NCBI GenBank assembly: GCA_003818205.1
Contig: RPRQ01000001.1
Span: 1 to 64,000 of the forward strand
DNA length: 64,000 bases
Direction of reading: 5' to 3'
Source: Bacteroidales bacterium
GTDB lineage: Bacteria > Bacteroidota > Bacteroidia > Bacteroidales > Tenuifilaceae
Shown: in pieces, positions 51,336 to 59,538 of the stretch
Layout: each line of letters opens with the position of its first letter
Numbering within the stretch: position 1 is the first letter of the stretch
Program-made: the position numbers and the translations under genes
The notes under the pieces: generated by a model
Seen by the model: the letters and a program-made list of their open reading frames with translations, nothing else
The model's database searches: none
Told to the model about the DNA's origin: nothing

Positions 51336-52921
51336 TGCACTTTTCGTTGCAAAATCAAAAAAAGTATTCCCAATATTGGGAAAGCACAAGCAGAATAAGG
51401 CATTGGTGAAACACCACCTGAAACAGGCATAGAAAGAGAAGATCAGCAGAAAGGTTTTATAAAATACCGGCAAAAAAACATTGAAAGAATAAAATGGAAT
51501 GAGCGGGTTAATAAAGCTGCTCCGCTGGTGGCTATTATTTACTGGCTGCTCGCCGTGCTGTTATCTACACAGCTTAAGCACTGCTGCCCTAAGTTTATGA
51601 GCTTACGCTTTTGGGCGGCCTGCTGTATGGCGGGTTTAAACATACCCCTGTCGGGCAAAGCACCGTTAAACGCTTCAGCTGGCGTTAAGCCGTGTAACGC
51701 CGAATGGGGCTTGCTATTGTACCCTTCAACCGCGTAGGCGAGGTACTGCTTGGTTTGCCCAATATCCAATAATCTGGCTGTAAACAGAAAGTCGTACTTC
51801 ACCCGCTTGTTCACGGCCTCGACCATGCTGTTGGAGAAAACGATATCGGTTTGGGCCACTAGCTTTTGGATGTTGCTGCCGCTGCTGCTCACAAAAACGT
51901 CGACCATGCCCCTGTTCTCCGACCCACCGTCACAAACCAGATCAACACTAGGGTCCATTTTAGCGAGGTTAAATTTCTGGTACGCTTCGTTGATGTTTTC
52001 AAAAGTTATTGAGGCAGAATACTCAAGGGAGGCCTTCCAGTTGAGGATATACCTCGAGAAGTTATCGACCAGCAGGTAAATGTAAACCCGGGTATGATCC
52101 AGGGGCCTGTAGATGGTCACATCCATGTGCAGGATGCGCTTAGGGGCATCGGCCCGGATGCCTTTTCCATACTTTTTCTTTTCGGGTTTAGCCCGGGTAA
52201 GCATCAGCAGGTTGGCGTACTTGTAGAACGAGGTTTTACTCATGAAAGCGGCCTTCTGCCGAAGCATCTGGTAGTATACCGGGGTTATGTTCCAGTTGAG
52301 GTATTTCGGATCCTTCAAGTACCCCTTCACCGTATCCACCTCTTTCGTGGTCAGCTGGTGGGGGTAAAGCTTGCGGCACAGGGTAAACGGCGAAACCTTA
52401 CACTGCACCTTCTTTTTCCATGCGTAGTACTGCTGGTACGAGATAAAAAAAGCCCGTAACGCTCTGCTTAGCCCAATACTCCCTTTAACCCTATCGATGG
52501 TTGAGACGATGGTATCCCTCGATTGGCGAAAGAGTTTATTTCTGTTTTTCGCAGAATCCAATATTTTCACATATGCCGTGTAAATGAAATAGATGGATTT
52601 TGCGGCGTTGAGGAGGTATCTCTTCGAGAGGAAATCCTTGATCATTAGCAGGTTCTGCTCAAAATCGGAGGCGTATTCAGCCCCAACGAGCGATGAGAAA
52701 TCTTTTCTCTTCCAGTTATGGAGGGTGCTGGAGGGGATCTGCTTGGTAAGCGCGCTATCCAGGATGCCCAGCCTGTGCTGGAGGGCGATGTCGGTGTGGT
52801 AGGAGCGTTTCATGAAGAGCCGGTTAATAAAAACAGGGCGGTAAAGGTAAGGGATAAGGAGAAATTAGCAATTTTTCCCGGTATTGGGAAAGGGAATTTT
52901 GATTTTATGGCGGGAATTGCA
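51336..52921 (-). mobile_element. Insertion sequence with about 47-bp inverted ends
   Basis: The two ends share, at matching distance (31 bp from each tip), the near-palindrome TTCCCAATATTGGGAA (51367-51382) / TTCCCGGTATTGGGAA (52875-52890), then AAAATCAAAA (51351-51360) / TTTTGATTTT (52897-52906) and TGCA at the tips. No clear target duplication flanks them. One transposase gene (51539-52813) is inside. Element and gene are richer in G+C than the host DNA, which points to recent transfer. Confidence 0.7.
51539..52813 (-). CDS. DDE integrase-core transposase
   Basis: The 424-residue protein has a helix-turn-helix-like N-terminal half (HNWKRKDFSS, YYAWKKKV) and an integrase-core domain with Asp231 in LHMDVTIYRP, Asp295 in LVCDGGSENRG and Glu332 in SMVEAVNKRVKYDFL, i.e. 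a DD(36)E spacing. The end has the HSALHGLTPAEAFNG segment common to IS3/IS481-like transposases. The frame is intact and all three acids are present. It is a single frame, so no programmed frameshift is needed. Codon use is richer in G+C than the neighbours. I cannot place it in a named IS family. Confidence 0.9.
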   Translation of the reverse strand: MKRSYHTDIALQHRLGILDSALTKQIPSSTLHNWKRKDFSSLVGAEYASDFEQNLLMIKDFLSKRYLLNAAKSIYFIYTAYVKILDSAKNRNKLFRQSRDTIVSTIDRVKGSIGLSRALRAFFISYQQYYAWKKKVQCKVSPFTLCRKLYPHQLTTKEVDTVKGYLKDPKYLNWNITPVYYQMLRQKAAFMSKTSFYKYANLLMLTRAKPEKKKYGKGIRADAPKRILHMDVTIYRPLDHTRVYIYLLVDNFSRYILNWKASLEYSASITFENINEAYQKFNLAKMDPSVDLVCDGGSENRGMVDVFVSSSGSNIQKLVAQTDIVFSNSMVEAVNKRVKYDFLFTARLLDIGQTKQYLAYAVEGYNSKPHSALHGLTPAEAFNGALPDRGMFKPAIQQAAQKRKLINLGQQCLSCVDNSTASSQ

Positions 52922-53090
52922 GGTGAAACGACATTGGTTTAAGATTGTACTTTACTTTTTTCGGATATTCTTCCCCCCTGTTTATTAAATATTTATAACC
53001 TAAAAGGGTCAACCAAAATTATGCTACAGATTACACTTTATAAGCAATATCAATCCTTTTGTATTAATATTATTCCAAATACTAAATTTT

Positions 53091-53109
53091 TTATAACGAT
53101 TTGTTATAA
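53091..53109. promoter_or_regulatory. Inverted repeat upstream of the aminotransferase/VOR operon
   Basis: TTATAACGATTTGTTATAA has 7-bp perfect arms with a 5-base centre, the layout of a dimeric repressor site. It lies 70 bp upstream of the promoter at 53179. A weak FNR-like site (ATGACCTACATCAC) follows directly at 53110-53124. Confidence 0.4.
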
Positions 53110-53178
53110 AAATGACCTACATCACTTTTAAATAATAAAAACATTTCTTAAACTTGTATTCTCGAATATCGAGCGGTT

Positions 53179-53208
53179 TTTGATTAACCTTTATTTTAAA
53201 TACATCTG
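53179..53208 (+). promoter_or_regulatory. Candidate promoter of the aminotransferase/VOR operon
   Basis: TTTG (53179-53182), an 18-bp spacer and TACATCTG (53201-53208) give one mismatch to the Bacteroidetes consensus. The ATG follows 46 bp later. Confidence 0.5.
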
Positions 53209-53254
53209 ATAATCAATAGTATAAATATAGTGCTAACCAACTTAATTTATCATT

Positions 53255-54574
53255 ATGCAAAATACACCAATACCTTATGATATAGTTAAGCAGAAAATTG
53301 CTGACTCGGGGCTTCAAAAAGTTGGTCGTGCTACAATTCGCGAAATAGTTCGATTAGTGAATGAGATAGAAGCGGCTACGGGTATGAAGTATATTCGTAT
53401 GGAGATGGGCGTTCCGGGCATGGAGCCCAATAGCGTTGGTATTGAGGCTGAGATTCAGGCGCTAAGAAGCGGTGTTGCATCAAAATATCCAATGATCGAT
53501 GGCGTTCCTGCACTAAAGAAGGAGATTTCTCGCTTTGTAAAAAACTTTATGAATATTGATGTTGATGAGAAGAGTTGTATCCCAACCGTAGGCTCGATGC
53601 AGGGTGGAATGGCATCATTTCTTCTTACCAATCGATGCTTTAAGGAGAAGGATACCGTTTTGTTTATCGACCCAGGTTTCCCCGTTCAGAAGCAGCAATT
53701 AAGGGTGCTTGGAATGCAATACGAGACCTTCGATGTTTATAACTATAGGGGTGATAAGCTGAAAGCAAAGCTTGAGTCCTATTTAGAGAAAGGAAATATT
53801 TCAACAATCCTATACTCAAACCCAAACAATCCATCGTGGATATGCTTTTCAGAGAAGGAGCTACAGATTATCGGCGACTTATCCAATAAATACGATGTGG
53901 TTATCATTGAGGATTTAGCCTATTTCGCCATGGATTTCCGAAAGGATCTTTCGGTTCCTGGTCAGGCACCATATCAGCTTACCGTTGCAAATTACACCAA
54001 GAATTGGATTATGCTTATATCCAGCTCAAAGGCATTCTCTTATGCAGGGCAGCGTATAGGTTGCATGGTAATCAGCAACGAATTGTACAAGAGACGTTTC
54101 CCTGATTTAAAACGATTCTTCTCATCCGATGAGTTTGGCTACGCCATGCTTTACGGAGCGGTCTATTCCCTTTCATCGGGCACTTGCCATTCCGCTCAGT
54201 ACGGCCTGGCCGCAATGCTAAAAGCCGCCAACGATGGTACTTTCAATTTTGTTGAATCTGTTAGAGAGTATGGTGCTAAAGCTAAGATAATGAAGCAACT
54301 TTTTGTCGATAACGGATTTCAAATTGTCTATAATATGGATGAGGATAAACCGCTAGCCGATGGTTTCTACTTTACCATCTCGTACCCCGGCTTTAGCGGT
54401 GAAGATTTGATTGATGAACTCATATATTACGGAATTAGCGCAATCTCATTGATGATAACGGGAAGCGAACGAACCGAAGGGCTAAGGGCGTGCGTATCGC
54501 AGGTGCAGCGTACTCAATTTGCCGATTTAGAAGCTCGTTTGAAGCAATTCCATTTGGAACACCCAATAAAATAA
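53255..54574 (+). CDS. Class I/II PLP-dependent aminotransferase
   Basis: The 439-residue protein has the fold-type I aminotransferase plan: MGVPGMEPNS substrate region, YPMIDGVPALKKEIS, SNPNNPSWICFSE, Asp in IIEDLAYF and the cofactor lysine in SSSKAFSYAGQRIG. The Arg for the substrate carboxylate near the end is in GLRACVSQV. It is followed after 53 bp by a ferredoxin and then three oxidoreductase subunits, so it probably supplies their 2-oxoacids by transamination of branched or aromatic amino acids. The exact substrate is unknown. Confidence 0.9.
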   Translation: MQNTPIPYDIVKQKIADSGLQKVGRATIREIVRLVNEIEAATGMKYIRMEMGVPGMEPNSVGIEAEIQALRSGVASKYPMIDGVPALKKEISRFVKNFMNIDVDEKSCIPTVGSMQGGMASFLLTNRCFKEKDTVLFIDPGFPVQKQQLRVLGMQYETFDVYNYRGDKLKAKLESYLEKGNISTILYSNPNNPSWICFSEKELQIIGDLSNKYDVVIIEDLAYFAMDFRKDLSVPGQAPYQLTVANYTKNWIMLISSSKAFSYAGQRIGCMVISNELYKRRFPDLKRFFSSDEFGYAMLYGAVYSLSSGTCHSAQYGLAAMLKAANDGTFNFVESVREYGAKAKIMKQLFVDNGFQIVYNMDEDKPLADGFYFTISYPGFSGEDLIDELIYYGISAISLMITGSERTEGLRACVSQVQRTQFADLEARLKQFHLEHPIK

Positions 54575-54627
54575 GGTTAAACAGAAACTTGAAATTGAAG
54601 TCAAATAAACACTCAAAATAGCTCAAT

Positions 54628-54864
54628 ATGGCAAAAGTAAAAGGTGCAATTAAGGTTGATGATGAGAAATGCAAAGGATGCAGCCTTTGCGTTGTTGCAT
54701 GTCCTCAAAAAGTTATCGCTCTTGCAAAAGAGGTTAACGGGAAAGGTTATAACTACGCATACATGGCAAACCCTGATGAATGTACTGGTTGTACAAACTG
54801 CGCAATGGTTTGCCCCGATAGCGTTATCACGGTATATAGATTAAAAGCTCAGGTTGAAGCATAA
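54628..54864 (+). CDS. 2x[4Fe-4S] ferredoxin subunit of 2-oxoacid:ferredoxin oxidoreductase
   Basis: The 78-residue protein has two classical 4Fe-4S motifs (CKGCSLCVVAC and CTGCTNCAMVC) and no other domain. It is the delta-type subunit of VOR/KOR complexes, carrying electrons from the catalytic subunits to external ferredoxin or flavodoxin. It precedes the alpha subunit by 40 bp and completes the four-subunit form. Confidence 0.92.
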   Translation: MAKVKGAIKVDDEKCKGCSLCVVACPQKVIALAKEVNGKGYNYAYMANPDECTGCTNCAMVCPDSVITVYRLKAQVEA

Positions 54865-54904
54865 TTTAATGAAAGAACTAGTAAAATAATAATACCCATT
54901 TAAT

Positions 54905-55993
54905 ATGGCAGATTATAGATTAATGAAGGGGAACGAAGTAATTGCCGAAGCAGCAATCCGTTATGGTTGCGATGGATACTTCGGATACCCAATTACCCCT
55001 CAGTCAGAAATAATGGAAACGCTTATGCTTCGCAAACCATGGGAGGAAACCGGTATGGTTGTACTTCAGGCAGAGAGCGAAATCGCAGCCATCAATATGG
55101 TTTATGGTGGTGCAGCGTGTGGTAAAAAAGTAATGACATCATCATCGAGCCCAGGTATTAGCCTTAAACAGGAGGGTATTACCTACATTGCTGGTGCTGA
55201 GCTTCCATGCTTAATCGTAAACGTGGTTCGTGGCGGTCCTGGTTTAGGAACCATTCAGCCCGCTCAGAGTGACTATTTCCAAGCGGTAAAAGGTGGAGGA
55301 CATGGCGATTACAGGCTGATCGTTCTTGCCCCTGCATCGGTTCAGGAAATGAACGACTTTGTTGGACTAGGCTTTGACCTTGCCTTTAAATATCGCAATC
55401 CGGTTATGATTCTATCCGATGGGGTTATCGGTCAGATGATGGAGAAAGTACAGCTGGGTGAGTTTAAACCACGTTGGACCAACGAACAGATTATTAAAAT
55501 GTATGGTTCATGGGCTACCACTGGTAAAACCCCTGATCGTAAGCACAATATCATCACTTCGCTTGAGCTGGATTCGAGCCGTCAGGAGAAGTTTAACCAT
55601 AAGCTGATCGAGAAGTACAAGGTTATCTCAGAGAACGAAGTACGCTTCGAGGAGATTGCCTGTGAGGATGCTGAATACCTATTCATCGCTTACGGCTCCT
55701 CAAGCCGTATCTGTCAGAAGGCTATTGAGATTGCTCGTGCAAAAGGAATTAAAGTAGGTCTTTTACGACCCATCACACTTTTCCCTTACCCTACGAAGAA
55801 AATTCAGTCGATGCTAAGCAAAATTAAAGGCATTCTGGCTGTTGAAATGAGCGCAGGACAAATGGTTGAGGATGTTCGTTTAGCTGTTGAAGGAAAAGTT
55901 CCTGTTCAACATTTTGGCCGTTTAGGCGGAATGATACCAACTCCCAATGAGGTTGTACATGCTTTGGAAGAACAAATTATTAAAGGGAAATAG
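54905..55993 (+). CDS. vorB: 2-oxoacid:ferredoxin oxidoreductase alpha subunit (VorB-like)
   Basis: The 362-residue protein is the pyrimidine-binding and domain II subunit of a 2-oxoacid:ferredoxin oxidoreductase: GCDGYFGYPITPQSEIME, AESEIAAINMVYGGAACG, SSSSPGISLKQEG. The PITPQ/ESE motifs and the absence of a fused gamma part fit the four-subunit VOR/KOR type. It decarboxylates branched or 2-oxoglutarate-type acids to acyl-CoA and reduces ferredoxin. It is 2 bp from the next subunit. Substrate range is inferred only. Confidence 0.92.
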   Translation: MADYRLMKGNEVIAEAAIRYGCDGYFGYPITPQSEIMETLMLRKPWEETGMVVLQAESEIAAINMVYGGAACGKKVMTSSSSPGISLKQEGITYIAGAELPCLIVNVVRGGPGLGTIQPAQSDYFQAVKGGGHGDYRLIVLAPASVQEMNDFVGLGFDLAFKYRNPVMILSDGVIGQMMEKVQLGEFKPRWTNEQIIKMYGSWATTGKTPDRKHNIITSLELDSSRQEKFNHKLIEKYKVISENEVRFEEIACEDAEYLFIAYGSSSRICQKAIEIARAKGIKVGLLRPITLFPYPTKKIQSMLSKIKGILAVEMSAGQMVEDVRLAVEGKVPVQHFGRLGGMIPTPNEVVHALEEQIIKGK

Positions 55994-55995
55994 TC

Positions 55996-56760
55996 ATGGC
56001 AGATATTAAGGAAATCATGAAACCAGAGAACCTGGTTTACGGTAAATCAAAGGTTCTTACAGATAATGTAATGTCTTACTGCCCTGGTTGTACCCATGGC
56101 GTTGTTCATAAACTTATAGCAGAGGTTATTGAGGAGATGGACATTCAGGAGAAGACCATTGGAATTTGCCCTGTTGGCTGCTCTGTTCTAGCCTATAACT
56201 TTTTGGATATCGATTGGCAACAAGCTGCTCATGGGCGTGCCCCAGCTGTTGCAACTGCTGTTTCAAGGCTAAAACCTGAGAAAATCGTGTTTGCCTATCA
56301 AGGCGATGGTGACCTAGCATCAATTGGTACTGCTGAAATTATTCATGCTTGTAACCGTGGTGAGAACATCGTTGTTATTTTCATCAACAACGGTATCTAT
56401 GGTATGACAGGAGGTCAAATGGCGCCTACAACCCTTGAAGGTATGCCTACATCCACATCGCCTTATGGTCGTGACATTAAGCTTGCTGGTCATCCATTGA
56501 GAATTACCGAGCTTATTGCTCAGCTCCCTGGAACCACTTTTGTAACCCGTCAATCGGCGCACACCCCTGCTGCTGTTCGCAAGTGTAAAAAGGCCATCCG
56601 TAAGGCTTTTGATAATGTAGAAGGCAAAAAAGGTACATCGTTTATAGAGGTTGTTTCTACCTGTAGCTCAGGATGGAAGCTTTCACCCGTTAAATCGAAT
56701 GAGTGGATGGTTGAGCATATGTTCCCATTCTACAAGCTTGGCGATCTTAAGGACGAATAG
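55996..56760 (+). CDS. 2-oxoacid:ferredoxin oxidoreductase beta (TPP) subunit
   Basis: The 254-residue protein has the thiamine diphosphate motif GDGD...NN (YQGDGDLASIGTAEI, then VIFINNGIYGMTGGQ), with CPGCTHG near the start and Cys ligands matching a small 4Fe-4S site in CPVGCS. It pairs with the alpha subunit 2 bp upstream and is followed by the gamma subunit after 36 bp. Together the four proteins give acyl-CoA, CO2 and reduced ferredoxin for the hydrogenase. Confidence 0.92.
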   Translation: MADIKEIMKPENLVYGKSKVLTDNVMSYCPGCTHGVVHKLIAEVIEEMDIQEKTIGICPVGCSVLAYNFLDIDWQQAAHGRAPAVATAVSRLKPEKIVFAYQGDGDLASIGTAEIIHACNRGENIVVIFINNGIYGMTGGQMAPTTLEGMPTSTSPYGRDIKLAGHPLRITELIAQLPGTTFVTRQSAHTPAAVRKCKKAIRKAFDNVEGKKGTSFIEVVSTCSSGWKLSPVKSNEWMVEHMFPFYKLGDLKDE

Positions 56761-56796
56761 TTAACGTTTTAAGTTTGAATCAAAAACTGAGAAAAC

Positions 56797-57342
56797 ATGA
56801 CAGAAGAAATTATAATAGCAGGATTTGGCGGACAAGGTGTTCTATCGATGGGTAAAATACTTGCCTATTCAGGCATTATGCAGGATCAGGAAGTTTCCTG
56901 GATGCCATCGTATGGCCCTGAGATGCGTGGTGGAACGGCCAATGTTACCGTAATCCTTAGCGATAATCGCATCAGCTCACCGATTTTGTTTGAATACGAT
57001 ACAGCCATCATCCTTAACCAACAATCGATGGATAAGTTTGAGAAATCCGTGAAAGTTGGTGGTACTCTTCTTTACGATCCAAATGGTATTATACATCCCC
57101 CACAACGTAAGGATATTAAAATCTATAAGGTTGAAGCGGTTGAGGAAGCGGCAAGGATGCAAAGCGCAAAATCGTTCAATATGATTGTCCTGGGAGCATT
57201 TCTAAAGATTAAACCGATTGTTAAGCTTGAGAATATTATCAAAGGGTTAAAGAAATCGCTACCCGAGAGGCATCATCACCTTATTCCGATGAACGAGAAA
57301 GCCATTACCCGTGGAATGGAAATTATTGAAGAAGTGAAATAG
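56797..57342 (+). CDS. 2-oxoacid:ferredoxin oxidoreductase gamma subunit
   Basis: The 181-residue protein begins with IAGFGGQGVLSMGKILAYSG, the signature of the gamma subunit, followed by WMPSYGPEMRGGTANV and FEKSVKVGGTLL. It completes the alpha/beta/gamma/delta complex. A terminator follows 27 bp after the stop, so the operon runs from the aminotransferase to this gene. Confidence 0.93.
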   Translation: MTEEIIIAGFGGQGVLSMGKILAYSGIMQDQEVSWMPSYGPEMRGGTANVTVILSDNRISSPILFEYDTAIILNQQSMDKFEKSVKVGGTLLYDPNGIIHPPQRKDIKIYKVEAVEEAARMQSAKSFNMIVLGAFLKIKPIVKLENIIKGLKKSLPERHHHLIPMNEKAITRGMEIIEEVK

Positions 57343-57368
57343 TAGTTGATTTCATATTTATCAGAAAG

Positions 57369-57392
57369 CCTCGCAGATTTGCGGGGTTTTTT
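57369..57392 (+). terminator. Terminator of the aminotransferase/VOR operon
   Basis: CCTCGCA (57369-57375) pairs with TGCGGGG (57380-57386) over seven base pairs with one wobble, followed by TTTTTT. Confidence 0.85.
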
Positions 57393-57520
57393 GTTAGAAT
57401 TTCTTTCATTTTCTATCACGAGTAACCGGCAAAAATATGTTAGTAAATATTGAAAATTACTAAAACAGTCATTGTCAGGGATATGGATTTGTTGGGCTAA
57501 AGCCTAAAAGTGAAGCTTTG

Positions 57521-57554
57521 TCACTAACCCCAGACTTAAGTCTGGGGTTAGTGA
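57521..57554. repeat. Perfect 34-bp palindrome
   Basis: The sequence from 57521 to 57554 reads the same on both strands (centre ACTTAAGT, outer TCACTAACCCC). Imperfect outer arms GGGCTAAAGCC (57494-57504) and GGGCTTTAACCC extend the structure. It lies in an 870-bp gap without a gene. Confidence 0.85.
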
Positions 57555-57940
57555 TGCCACACTTGTATAGGGCTTTAACCCTTAACTTTATGTTATTATC
57601 GGTTAGAAGTGATTTTCTATATTTTTCAGCTAGTTTTGGATTAGTCGCTTCTCTCGAATAATTAGTTTTTTTCTTATAAGACATTAAAACAACCTTGTAT
57701 AATTAAAAGTAACATTTAATAATAGCCTTGTATAATTTAATTTTGTATCAAGGTATATATTTTCTGACGCACCATATGGGGAGATTTTGGAGCAGAAGTT
57801 AGTTTTTATGCCTAAGTACTTTGTATATTCTTCGTGTGGCGTATAATCTCTGATTCTAAAATGAACAAATGGATCGATCTTAGGCAGCCTCTTGTTGACT
57901 TAACCCGAATTATTGACTTCGGTGAGCTTTGCTACGCCTA

Positions 57941-57988
57941 CCTGCCGCCTGCCTGTCGCCTGCCTGCCGGTAGGCAGGGTAGGCAGGC
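57941..57988. repeat. GCCTGCCGGTAGGCAGG palindrome, long version
   Basis: CCTGCCGCCTGCCTGTCGCC and GGCAGGGTAGGCAGG alternate to make a hairpin. It is the longest member of the palindromic family in this window together with that at 4486. Confidence 0.7.
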
Positions 57989-58107
57989 TCCGGTTCATAA
58001 TAATTCTGACGATTTAGAACTGCCGCAAATTCGGGTGCGTTAGGACTTCCCAGATTTGAGCAGTACTAAATCGGGACTTACTTACGTGAGTTCGCTATCG
58101 CTCGATT

Positions 58108-58174
58108 CCGCTTTATAGCCCACAATCCATAGCAAATTCATACCTGAGTGCAGCGAAAGGTATGAATAAAGCGG
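58108..58174. repeat. Nested hairpin upstream of the signalling operon's end
   Basis: Outer arms CCGCTTTAT (58108-58116) and ATAAAGCGG (58166-58174) enclose inner arms TTCATACCT (58137-58145) and AGGTATGAA (58158-58166), both perfect. It is 40 bp beyond the last leftward gene's stop codon and may fold into a transcript end or be another mobile repeat. ACGTGAGTTCG just before it resembles the inverted-end element terminus. Confidence 0.6.
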
Positions 58175-58214
58175 GTTAAGTGATTAAGGCTAGATTGTAT
58201 GTATAGTTTAAACG

Positions 58215-59459
58215 CTAAAAAAAGTCAACTTCACCATAGGATTCAGCCATATTCAATCCCACAATTACTACATCATCCAGCTGTTTATTGTTACCTTTCC
58301 ATTCAATAAACTTCTCATTAAGCCTCTGCTTCTGCTCTATCATCGGTAACTCGTATAAACTTTTGAAGAGCTGCCTGAGGCTGTTCAACGAAAATTTCTT
58401 GTTTTCTTCACCGCCAAACTGGTCGGAGTAGCCATCGGAGAATAGATATATTTTATCTTTGGCCATTATGTGACAAGTGGTTTTATTGAATGGCTTCATC
58501 TTAAGGTGAAGCGATATGGGCATTTTATCGGCTTTATGTTCGATCAGGATGGTTTCTCCAGACTTAGTATCTTTCCTGACAATTATTAGGGGATTATTTG
58601 CACCAGAAAAGGTAAGCAATTTTTGGGAAAGGTTGATAGATATAAGTGCAATATCGAGACCATCTTTGATACCAGCTCCTTCTGAGTTTCCTTGATTTAA
58701 ACGACCAATAAGCTTGTCCCTCATCTGGTTCAGGATTTCATCGGTTTCGAGAACCCTTTTAGTCATAACTATTTCGTTGAGTAGTGAAATTCCTAGCATG
58801 CTCATTAATGCACCGGGAATACCATGCCCAGTGCAGTCTGCCGCAGCTACAAAAATGATATCCTCTATCTGTTGTGTCCAGTAAAAATCACCGCTGACGA
58901 TATTTTTAGGAAGAAATAGTATGAAATTATCGGGGATATACGCTTTGAAAATCGCTTCTGTGGGCAGAAGAGCATTTTGAATTCGCTGAGCATATTGGAT
59001 ACTACCTGTTATGAGCTCGTTTTTATGTTCAATATCCCTAAGATTCCTTGCTATTTCTTCCCTGCTTATTTTAATTTCGATTTGCGTTTTTACCCTTGCG
59101 ATTAGCTCTCTCTGGTTAAAAGGTTTTTTTATATAATCAACAGCACCAAGGTCAAAAGCGCTAATTATGCTTTCGGTATCGACTTTTCCGGTAAGAAATA
59201 TAATTGGGATTTTTTGATTTTTCGGGTCACTCTTAATTATTCTACACACTTCATACCCATCCATGCCAGGCATCATGATATCGAGTAAGATAAGATCAAA
59301 TGTAGCCCGTTTAATCCAATCCAATGCAGATTCTCCATTTATGGCAAATTCAACCTGATATCCTTCAGTTTGTAAAAATACACCAAGTGTTTGAATGTTC
59401 TTTGGGTTATCATCAACGATTAGGATGGTTGATGGTTGTATGGTTGAATCTTTACTCAT
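58215..59459 (-). CDS. Response regulator with SpoIIE-type phosphatase output
   Basis: The 414-residue protein starts with a receiver domain (IVDDNPKNI, Asp60 in ILLDIMMPG, LTGKVD, YIKKPFNQREL) and a linker coiled coil (135-160), then a PP2C/SpoIIE phosphatase with SGDFYWTQQ, AAADCTGHGIPGAL, SDGYSDQFGG and KQLDDVVIVG. It is of the RsbU-like type that controls partner-switching. It is the last gene of a three-gene leftward operon whose other two proteins carry receiver and kinase domains. No anti-sigma or STAS partner is in the window. Confidence 0.9.
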   Translation of the reverse strand: MSKDSTIQPSTILIVDDNPKNIQTLGVFLQTEGYQVEFAINGESALDWIKRATFDLILLDIMMPGMDGYEVCRIIKSDPKNQKIPIIFLTGKVDTESIISAFDLGAVDYIKKPFNQRELIARVKTQIEIKISREEIARNLRDIEHKNELITGSIQYAQRIQNALLPTEAIFKAYIPDNFILFLPKNIVSGDFYWTQQIEDIIFVAAADCTGHGIPGALMSMLGISLLNEIVMTKRVLETDEILNQMRDKLIGRLNQGNSEGAGIKDGLDIALISINLSQKLLTFSGANNPLIIVRKDTKSGETILIEHKADKMPISLHLKMKPFNKTTCHIMAKDKIYLFSDGYSDQFGGEENKKFSLNSLRQLFKSLYELPMIEQKQRLNEKFIEWKGNNKQLDDVVIVGLNMAESYGEVDFF

Positions 59460-59538
59460 ATCGCTTACTATTTATTCTTTTCACTCAATTTATTTACACA
59501 TGGTAATTGTAAATAAAACATTTATAATGCTATACGAT

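Noticed and set aside
57475-57684. 69-codon leftward frame near the 34-bp palindrome
   Set aside because: Its second half is encoded by the palindrome, there is no promoter, and composition is unlike neighbouring genes; the Lys-rich start is weak evidence only.
57834-58043. 69-codon frame ending in repeated Leu-Pro-Ala-Gly-Arg-Gln
   Set aside because: The frame crosses the palindromic repeat and has no start signal.
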